From: Diadophis punctatus similis
Taxonomy: Eukaryota; Chordata; Lepidosauria; Squamata; Dipsadidae
DNA: 64,000 nt
Assembly (NCBI GenBank): GCA_023053685.1
Contig: JALIGW010000059.1
Location: 2,046,001-2,110,000 of the forward strand
Direction of reading: 5' to 3'
Shown here: one piece after another, positions 53,200 through 63,555 of the stretch
Numbering within the stretch: position 1 is the stretch's first letter
How the letters are laid out: each line of letters begins with the position of its first letter
Notes under the pieces: generated by a model
The model's input: the letters and a program-made list of their open reading frames with translations, nothing else
Told to the model about the DNA's origin: nothing
The model's database searches: none
Position numbers and translations under genes: made by a program

Positions 53200-56100
53200 C
53201 CTGAGGAATTAGCCCAAGCCGTATCATAGAATTTACCTTACGACTCAATTCAGCCCAAAAACCTCACTTTTGACACAGAGCTCAGAAATGAAAAAGAAAC
53301 ATATATCCATGTTCCCCAGGGTATGGAAAGCCGAATTCTGACACCATTTTCAGATCCGAGCTTTCCCTGAGGAGTTAGCCCAAGCCTTATCATAGAATTT
53401 GCCTTAGAACTCAATTCAGCCAGAAAACTTCCCTTTTGACACAGAGCTCAGAAATGAAAAAGAAACACATATTCATGTTCCCAGGGTCTGGAAAGCCAAA
53501 TTCCCACACCATTTGCCGATCCGAGCATTCCCTGAGGAATTAGCCCAAGCCGTATCATAGAATTTACCTTACGACTCAATTCAGCCCGAAAACCTCACTT
53601 TTGACACAGAGGTCAGAAATGAAAAAGAAACACATATCCATGTTCCCCAGGGTCTGGAAAGCCAAAATCTCACAAAATTTTCAGATCCAAGCATTCCCTG
53701 AGGAATTAGCCCAAGCCGTATCATAGAATTTACCTTACGACTCAATTCAGCCCAAAAACCTCACTTTTGACACAGAGCTCAGAAATGAAAAAGAAACACA
53801 TATCCATGTTCCCCAGGGTATGGAAAAGCAAATTCCCACACCATTTTCAGATCCAAGCATTCCCTGAGGAATTAGCCCAAGCCGTATCTCATAATTTGCC
53901 TTAGGATTCAATTCAACCAGAAAAGTTCACTTTTGACACAGAGCTCAGAAATGAAAAAGAAACACATATTCATGTTCCCCAGGGTCTGGAAAGCCAAAAT
54001 CTCACAAAATTTTCAGATCCAAGCATTCCCTGAGGAATTAGCCCAAGCCGTATCATAAAATTTACCTTACGACTCAATTCAGCCTGAAAACCTCACTTTT
54101 GACACAGAGCTGAGAAATGAAAAAGAAACACATATCCATGTTCCCCAGGGTATGGAAAGCCAAAATCTCACACCATTTTCAGATCCAAGCATTCCCTGAG
54201 GAATTAGCCCAAGCCGTATCTCATAATTTGCCTTAGGATTCAATTCAACCAGAAAAGTTTACTTTTGACACAGAGCTCAGAAATGAAAAAGAAACACATA
54301 TTCATGTTCCCCAGGGTCTGGAAAGCCAAAATCTCACAAAATTTTCAGATCCAAGCATTCCCTGAGGAATTAGCCCAAGCTGTATCATAGAATTTACCTT
54401 ACGACTCAATTCAGCCCAAAAACCTCATTTTTGACACAGAGCTCAGAAATGAAAAAGAAACACATAGCCATGATCCCCAGGGTGTGGAAAGACAAAATCT
54501 CACACAATTTTCAGATCCGAGCTTTCCCTGAGGAGTTAGCCAAAGGCCTATCTCAGAATTTGCCATAGAAATAAATTCAGCCAGAAACTTCACTTTTGAC
54601 ACAGAGCTCAGAAATGAAAAAGAAACACATATCCATGTTCCCCAGGGTGTGGAAAGCCAAATTACCACACTATTTTCAGGTCCTAGTTTTCCCTGAGGAA
54701 TTAGCCAAAGCCGAATCTCATAATTTGCCTTAGGACTCAATTCAGCCAGAAAACTTCACTCTTGACACAGAGCTCAGAAATGAAAAAGAAATACATATTC
54801 ATGTTCCCTAGGGTCGGGAAAGACAAATTTTCACACCATTTTCAGATCCGAGCATTCCCTGAGGAATTAGCCCAAGCCGTATCATAGAATTTACCTTACG
54901 ACTCAATTCAGCCCAAAAACCTCACTTTTGACACAGAGCTCAGAAATGAAAAAGAAACATATATCCATGTTCCCCAGGGTATGGAAAGCCGAATTCTGAC
55001 ACCATTTTCAGATCCGAGCTTTCCCTGAGGAGTTAGCCCAAGCCTTATCATAGAATTTGCCTTAGAACTCAATTCAGCCAGAAAACTTCCCTTTTGACAC
55101 AGAGCTCAGAAATGAAAAAGAAACACATATTCATGTTCCCAGGGTCTGGAAAGCCAAATTCCCACACCATTTGCCGATCCGAGCATTCCCTGAGGAATTA
55201 GCCCAAGCCGTATCATAGAATTTACCTTACGACTCAATTCAGCCCGAAAACCTCACTTTTGACACAGAGGTCAGAAATGAAAAAGAAACACATATCCATG
55301 TTCCCCAGGGTCTGGAAAGCCAAAATCTCACAAAATTTTCAGATCCAAGCATTCCCTGAGGAATTAGCCCAAGCCGTATCATAGAATTTACCTTACGACT
55401 CAATTCAGCCCAAAAACCTCACTTTTGACACAGAGCTCAGAAATGAAAAAGAAACACATATCCATGTTCCCCAGGGTATGGAAAAGCAAATTCCCACACC
55501 ATTTTCAGATCCAAGCATTCCCTGAGGAATTAGCCCAAGCCGTATCTCATAATTTGCCTTAGGATTCAATTCAACCAGAAAAGTTCACTTTTGACACAGA
55601 GCTCAGAAATGAAAAAGAAACACATATTCATGTTCCCCAGGGTCTGGAAAGCCAAAATCTCACAAAATTTTCAGATCCAAGCATTCCCTGAGGAATTAGC
55701 CCAAGCCGTATCATAAAATTTACCTTACGACTCAATTCAGCCTGAAAACCTCACTTTTGACACAGAGCTGAGAAATGAAAAAGAAACACATATCCATGTT
55801 CCCCAGGGTATGGAAAGCCAAAATCTCACACCATTTTCAGATCCAAGCATTCCCTGAGGAATTAGCCCAAGCCGTATCTCATAATTTGCCTTAGGATTCA
55901 ATTCAACCAGAAAAGTTTACTTTTGACACAGAGCTCAGAAATGAAAAAGAAACACATATTCATGTTCCCCAGGGTCTGGAAAGCCAAAATCTCACAAAAT
56001 TTTCAGATCCAAGCATTCCCTGAGGAATTAGCCCAAGCTGTATCATAGAATTTACCTTACGACTCAATTCAGCCCAAAAACCTCATTTTTGACACAGAGC

Positions 56101-58173
56101 TCAGAAATGAAAAAGAAACACATAGCCATGATCCCCAGGGTGTGGAAAGACAAAATCTCACACAATTTTCAGATCCGAGCTTTCCCTGAGGAGTTAGCCA
56201 AAGGCCTATCTCAGAATTTGCCATAGAAATAAATTCAGCCAGAAACTTCACTTTTGACACAGAGCTCAGAAATGAAAAAGAAACACATATCCATGTTCCC
56301 CAGGGTGTGGAAAGCCAAATTACCACACTATTTTCAGGTCCTAGTTTTCCCTGAGGAATTAGCCAAAGCCGAATCTCATAATTTGCCTTAGGACTCAATT
56401 CAGCCAGAAAACTTCACTCTTGACACAGAGCTCAGAAATGAAAAAGAAATACATATTCATGTTCCCTAGGGTCGGGAAAGACAAATTTTCACACCATTTT
56501 CAGATCCGAGCATTCCCTGAGGAATTAGCCCAAGCCGTATCATAGAATTTACCTTACGACTCAATTCAGCCCAAAAACCTCACTTTTGACACAGAGCTCA
56601 GAAATGAAAAAGAAACATATATCCATGTTCCCCAGGGTATGGAAAGCCGAATTCTGACACCATTTTCAGATCCGAGCTTTCCCTGAGGAGTTAGCCCAAG
56701 CCTTATCATAGAATTTGCCTTAGAACTCAATTCAGCCAGAAAACTTCCCTTTTGACACAGAGCTCAGAAATGAAAAAGAAACACATATTCATGTTCCCAG
56801 GGTCTGGAAAGCCAAATTCCCACACCATTTGCCGATCCGAGCATTCCCTGAGGAATTAGCCCAAGCCGTATCATAGAATTTACCTTACGACTCAATTCAG
56901 CCCGAAAACCTCACTTTTGACACAGAGCTCAGAAATGAAAAAGAAACACATATCCATGTTCCCCAGGGTCTGGAAAGCCAAAATCTCACAAAATTTTCAG
57001 ATCCAAGCATTCCCTGAGGAATTAGCCCAAGCCGTATCATAGAATTTACCTTACGACTCAATTCAGCCCAAAAACCTCACTTTTGACACAGAGCTCAGAA
57101 ATGAAAAAGAAACACATATCCATGTTCCCCAGGGTATGGAAAAGCAAATTCCCACACCATTTTCAGATCCAAGCATTCCCTGAGGAATTAGCCCAAGCCG
57201 TATCTCATAATTTGCCTTAGGATTCAATTCAACCAGAAAAGTTCACTTTTGACACAGAGCTCAGAAATGAAAAAGAAACACATATTCATGTTCCCCAGGG
57301 TCTGGAAAGCCAAAATCTCACAAAATTTTCAGATCCAAGCATTCCCTGAGGAATTAGCCCAAGCCGTATCATAAAATTTACCTTACGACTCAATTCAGCC
57401 TGAAAACCTCACTTTTGACACAGAGCTGAGAAATGAAAAAGAAACACATATCCATGTTCCCCAGGGTATGGAAAGCCAAAATCTCACACCATTTTCAGAT
57501 CCAAGCATTCCCTGAGGAATTAGCCCAAGCCGTATCTCATAATTTGCCTTAGGATTCAATTCAACCAGAAAAGTTTACTTTTGACACAGAGCTCAGAAAT
57601 GAAAAAGAAACACATATTCATGTTCCCCAGGGTCTGGAAAGCCAAAATCTCACAAAATTTTCAGATCCAAGCATTCCCTGAGGAATTAGCCCAAGCCGTA
57701 TCATAGAATTTACCTTACGACTCAATTCAGCCCAAAAACCTCACTTTTGACACAGAGCTCAGAAATGAAAAAGAAACACATAGCCATGATCCCCAGGGTG
57801 TGGAAAGACAAAATCTCACACAATTTTCAGATCCGAGCTTTCCCTGAGGAGTTAGCCAAAGGCCTATCTCAGAATTTGCGATAGAAATAAATTCAGCCAG
57901 AAACTTCACTTTTGACACAGAGCTCAGAAATGAAAAAGAAACACATATCCATGTTCCCCAGGGTGTGGAAAGCCAAATTACCACACTATTTTCAGGTCCT
58001 AGTTTTCCCTGAGGAATTAGCCAAAGCCGTATCTCATAATTTGCCTTAGGACTCAATTCAGCCAGAAAACTTCACTCTTGACACAGAGCTCAGAAATGAA
58101 AAAGAAATACATATTCATGTTCCCTAGGGTAGGGAAAGACAAATTTTCACACCATTTTCAGATCCGAGCATTC
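53200..58173 (+). repeat. 1,658 bp subunit, three copies in higher-order copy IV
   Basis: Copies at about 53,200-54,857, 54,858-56,515 and 56,516-58,173. The first two both carry GAGGTCAG (53,606 and 55,264), CAAGCTGTATC and AACCTCATTTTTGAC; the third has the ordinary forms. The extra unit is therefore a duplicate of the first type, not of the second. Confidence 0.88.
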
Positions 58174-58245
58174 CCTGAGGAATTAGCCCAAGCCGTATCA
58201 TAGAATTTACCTTACGACTCAATTCAGCCCAAAAACCTCACTTTT

Positions 58246-58416
58246 GACACAGAGCTCAGAAATGAAAAAGAAACACATACAGTATTCCTGTTCCCTAGGG
58301 TCTGGAAAGCGAAATTCTCACACCATTTTCAGATCCGAGCTTTCCCTGTTGAGTTAGCCCAAGCCGTATCTCAGAATTTGCCTTGGGACTCAATTCAGCC
58401 AGAAAACTTCAATTTT
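58246..58416 (+). repeat. Long-form monomer (171 bp), divergent copy 9
   Basis: The ACAGT insertion is at 58279-58283. It shares AAAGCGAAATTCTC and CTTCAATTTTGAC with copy 7, 14,273 bp upstream. The spacing exceeds 12,615 by exactly one 1,658 bp subunit. Confidence 0.9.
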
Positions 58417-61400
58417 GACACAGAGCTCAGAAATGAAAAAGAAACACATAGCCATGATCCCCAGGGTGTGGAAAGACAAAATCTCACACAATTTTCAGAT
58501 CCGAGCTTTCCCTGAGGAGTTAGCCAAAGGCCTATCTCAGAATTTGCCATAGAAATAAATTCAGCCAGAAACTTCACTTTTGACACAGAGCTCAGAAATG
58601 AAAAAGAAACACATATCCATGTTCCCCAGGGTGTGGAAAGCCAAATTACCACACTATTTTCAGGTCCTAGTTTTCCCTGAGGAATTAGCCAAAGCCGTAT
58701 CTCATAATTTGCCTTAGGACTCAATTCAGCCAGAAAACTTCACTCTTGACACAGAGCTCAGAAATGAAAAAGAAATACATATTCATGTTCCCTAGGGTCG
58801 GGAAAGACAAATTTTCACACCATTTTCAGATCCGAGCATTCCCTGAGGAATTAGCCCAAGCCGTATCATAGAATTTACCTTACGACTCAATTCAGCCCAA
58901 AAACCTCACTATTGACAGAGAGCTCAGAAATGAAAAAGAAACACATATCCATGTTCCCCAGGGTATGGAAAACCGAATTCCCACACCATTTGCCGATCCG
59001 AGCATTCCCTGAGGAATTAGCCCAAGGCGTTTCTCAGAATTTGCCATAGAACTCAATTCAGCCCGAAAACTTCACTTTTGACACAGAGCTCAGAAATGAA
59101 AAAGAAACACATATTCATGTTCCCCAGGGTCTGGAAAGCCAAATTCTCACACCATTTTCAGATCCGAGCTTTCCCTGTGGAGTTAGCCCAAGCCGTATCT
59201 CATAATTTGCCTTAGGATTCAATTCAACCAGAAAACTTCACTTTTGACACAGAGCTCAGAAATGAAAAAGAAACACATATTCATGTTCCCCAGGGTCTGG
59301 AAAAGCAAATTCCCACACCATTTTCAGATCCGAGCAATCCCTGAGGAATTAGCCCAAGCCGTATCATAGAATTTACCTTACGACTCAATTCAGCCCGAAA
59401 ACCTCTCTTTTGACACAGAGCTCAGAAATGAAAAAGAAACACATATCCATGTTCCCCAGGGTATGGAAAGCCGAATTCCCACACCATTTGCAGATCCGAG
59501 CTTTCCCTGAGGACTTAGCCCAAGGCGTTTCTCAGAATTTGCCATAGAACTCAATTCAGCCCGAAAACTTCACTTTTGACACAGAGCTCAGAAATGAAAA
59601 AGAAACACATATTCATGTTCCCCAGGGTCTGGAAAGCCAAAATCTCACAAAATTTTCAGATCCAAGCATTCCCTGACGAGTTAGCCCAAGCCTTATCAGA
59701 GAATTTGCCTTAGAACTCAATTCAGCCCGAAAACCTCACTTCTGACACAGAGCTGAGAAATCAAAAAGAAATGCATATCCATGTTCCCCAGGGTATGGAA
59801 AGCTGAATTCCCACACCATTTGCAGATCCGAGCTTTCCCTGAGGACTTAGCCCAAGACGTTTCTCAGAGTTTGCCATAGAACTCAATTCACCCCGAAAAC
59901 CTCACTTTTGACACAGAGCTCAGAAATGAAAAAGAAACACATATCCATGTTCCCCAGGGTGTGGAAAGCCAAATTTTCACACCATTTTCAGATCCGAGCA
60001 TTCCCTGAGGAATTAGCCCAAGCCGTATCATAGAATTTACCTTACGACTCAATTCAGCCCGAAAAACCTCACGTTTGACACAGAGCTCAGAAATGAAAAA
60101 GAAATACATATTCATGTTCCCTAGGGTCGGGAAAGCCAAATTCTCACACCATTTTCAGATCCGAGCTTTCCCTGTGGAGTTAGCCCAAGCCGTATCTCAT
60201 AATTTGCCTTAGGATTCAATTCAACCAGAAAACTTCACTTTTGACACAGAGCTCAGAAATGAAAAAGAAACACATATTCATGTTCCCCAGGGTCTGGAAA
60301 GCCAAAATCTCACAAAATTTTCAGATCCAAGCATTCCCTGAGGAATTAGCCCAAGCCGTATCATAGAATTTACCTTACGACTCAATTCAGCCAGAAAACC
60401 TCTCTTTTGACACAGAGCTCAGAAATGAAAAAGAAACACATATCCATGTTCCCCAGGGTATGGAAAGCCGAATTCCCACACCATTTGCAGATCCGAGCTT
60501 TCCCTGAGGACTTAGCCCAAGGCGTTTCTCAGAATTTGCCATAGAACTCAATTCAGCCCGAAAACCTCACTTTTGACATAGAGCTCAGAAATGAAAAACA
60601 AACACATATCCATGTTCCCCAGGGTGTGGAAAGCCAAATTACCACACCATTTTCAGGTCCGAGTTTTCCCTGAGGAATTAGCCCAAGCCGTATCTCATAA
60701 TTTGCCTTAGGACTCAATTATAACAGAAAACTTCACTTTTGACACAGAGCTCAGAAATGAAAAAGAAACACATATTCATGTTCTCCAGGGTCTGGAAAGC
60801 CAAATTCTCACACCATTTTCAGATCCGAGCTTTCCCTGTGGAGTTAGCCCAAGCCGTATCTCATAATTTGCCTTAGGATTCAATTCAACCAGAAAACTTC
60901 ACTTTTGACACAGAGCTCAGAAATGAAAAAGAAACACATATTCATGTTCCCCAGGGTCTGGAAAAGCAAATTCCCACACCTTTTTCAGATCCGAGCAATC
61001 CCTGAGGAATTAGCCCAAGCCGTATCATAGAATTTACCTTACGACTCAATTCAGCCCGAAAACCTCTCTTTTGACACAGAGCTCAGAAATGAAAAAGAAA
61101 CACATATCCATGTTCCCCAGGGTATGGAAAGCCGAATTCCCACACCATTTGCAGATCCGAGCTTTCCCTGAGGACTTAGCCCAAGGCGTTTCTCAGTATT
61201 TGCCATAGAACTCAATTCAGCCCGAAAACTTCACTTTTGACACAGAGCTCAGAAATGAAAAAGAAACACATATTCATGTTCCCCAGGGTCTGGAAAGCCA
61301 AAATCTCACAAAATTTTCAGATCCAAGCATTCCCTGACGAGTTAGCCCAAGCCTTATCAGAGAATTTGCCTTAGAACTCAATTCAGCCCGAAAACTTCAC

Positions 61401-61739
61401 TTCTGACACAGAGCTGAGAAATCAAAAAGAAATGCATATCCATGTTCCCCAGGGTATGGAAAGCTGAATTCCCACACCATTTGCAGATCCGAGCTTTCCC
61501 TGAGGACTTAGCCCAAGCCGTATCTCAGAATTTGCCTTGGGACTCAATTCAGCCAGAAAACTTCACTTTTGACACAGAGCTCAGAAATGAAAAAGAAACA
61601 CATATCCATGTTCTCCAGGGTCTGGAAAGCCGAATTCTCACACCATTTTCAGATCCGAGCTTTCCCTGTTGAGTTAGCCCAAGCCGTATCTCAGAATTTG
61701 CCTTGGGACTCAATTCAGCCAGAAAACTTCACTTTTGAC

Positions 61740-62735
61740 AAAGAGCTCAGAAATGAAAAAGAAACACATATCCATGTTCCCCAGGGTGTGGAAAGCCAAA
61801 TTACCACACCATTTTCAGATCCGAGCTTTCCCTACGGAGTTAGCCCATGCCGTATCTCATAATTTGCCTTAGGATTCAATTCAACCAGAAAACTTCAGTT
61901 TTGACACAGAGCTCAGAAATGAAAAAGAAACACATATTCATGTTCCCCAAGGTCTGGAAAGCCAAAATCTCACAAAATTTTCAGATCCAAGCATTCCCTG
62001 AGGAATTAGCCCAAGCCGTATCATAGCATTTACCTTACGACTCAATTCAGCCCGAAAACCTCTCTTTTGACACAGAGCTCAGAAATCAAAAAGAAACACA
62101 TATCCATGTTCCCCAGGGTATGGAAAGCCGAATTCCCACACCATTTGCAGATCTGAGCTTTCCCTGAGGACTTAGCCCAAGGCGTTTCTCAGAATTTGCC
62201 ATAGAACTCAATTCACCCCGAAAACCTCACTTTTGACACAGAGCTCAGAAATGAAAAAGAAACACATATCCATGTTCCCCAGGGTGTGGAAAGCCAAATT
62301 ACCACACCATTTTCAGATCCGAGCTTTCCCTACGGAGTTAGCCCATGCCGTATCTCATAATTTGCCTTAGGATTCAATTCAACCAGAAAACTTCAGTTTT
62401 GACACAGAGCTCAGAAATGAAAAAGAAACACATATTCATGTTCCCCAAGGTCTGGAAAGCCAAAATCTCACAAAATTTTCAGATCCAAGCATTCCCTGAG
62501 GAATTAGCCCAAGCCGTATCATAGCATTTACCTTACGACTCAATTCAGCCCGAAAACCTCTCTTTTGACACAGAGCTCAGAAATCAAAAAGAAACACATA
62601 TCCATGTTCCCCAGGGTATGGAAAGCCGAATTCCCACACCATTTGCAGATCTGAGCTTTCCCTGAGGACTTAGCCCAAGGCGTTTCTCAGAATTTGCCAT
62701 AGAACTCAATTCAGCCCGAAAACCTCACTTTTGAC
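61740..62735 (+). repeat. 498 bp (3-monomer) tandem duplication at the end of copy IV
   Basis: Two copies, with a junction near 62,238. CCTACGGAGTTAG is at 61,831 and 62,329, followed in each by CCCCAAGGTCTGG and ATCATAGCATTTACC. These variants appear only once in copy III (near 47,558), so the local amplification is private to this end. Confidence 0.85.
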
Positions 62736-63555
62736 ATAGAGCTCAGAAATGAAAAAGAAACACATATCCATGTTCCCCAGGGTGTGGAAAGCCAAATTAC
62801 CACACCATTTTCAGGTCCGAGTTTTCCCTGAGGAATTAGCCCAAGCCGTATCTCATAATTTGCCTTAGGACTCAATTATAACAGAAAACTTCACTTTTGA
62901 CACATAGCTCAGAAATGAAAAAGAAACACATATTCATGTTCTCCAGGGTCTGGAAAGCCAAATTACCACACCATTTTCAGATCCGAGCTTTCCCTACGGA
63001 GTTAGCCCATGCCGTATCTCATAATTTGCCTTAGGATTCAATTCAACCAGAAAACTTCAGTTTTGACACAGAGCTCAGAAATGAAAAAGAAACACATATT
63101 CATGTTCCCCAAGGTCTGGAAAGCCAAAATCTCACAAAATTTTCAGATCCAAGCATTCCCTGAGGAATTAGCCCAAGCCGTATCATAGCATTTACCTTAC
63201 GACTCAATTCAGCCCGAAAACCTCTCTTTTGACACAGAGCTCAGAAATCAAAAAGAAACACATATCCATGTTCCCCAGGGTATGGAAAGCCGAATTCCCA
63301 CACCATTTGCAGATCTGAGCTTTCCCTGAGGACTTAGCCCAAGGCGTTTCTCAGAATTTGCCATAGAACTCAATTCAGCCCGAAAACCTCACTTTTGACA
63401 TAGAGCTCAGAAATGAAAAAGAAACACATATCCATGTTCCCCAGGGTGTGGAAAGCCAAATTCCCACACCATTTTCAGGTCCGAGTTTTCCCTGAGGAAT
63501 TAGCCCAAGCCGTATCTCATAATTTGCCTTAGGACTCAATTATAACAGAAAACTT
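62300..63555 (+). repeat. 664 bp (4-monomer) tandem duplication
   Basis: The CCTACGGAGTTAG monomer recurs at 62,329 and 62,993, a 664-base step, with the same following monomers (CCCCAAGGTCTGG, ATCATAGCATTTACC, CAGATCTGAGC). The copies begin to differ at about 62,802/63,466 (CCAAATTACC against CCAAATTCCC) and part fully near 63,555 (CACTCTTGACACAG). Confidence 0.8.

Larger units (their letters stand above)
47890..62162 (+). repeat. Large higher-order repeat, copy IV (14,273 bp)
   Basis: Tandem copy of 35,275-47,889. It is longer by 1,658 bp because it has three copies of the 10-monomer subunit instead of two. After the expansion the offset to copy III is 14,273, as seen for GCCAAATTTTCACACC with its odd preceding flank at 45,691/59,964 and for the extra-base GAAAAACCTCACG at 45,788/60,061. 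Observed differences from copy III are very few, for example AGGGTAGGGAAAG near 58,128 against AGGGTCGGGAAAG. Confidence 0.88.
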
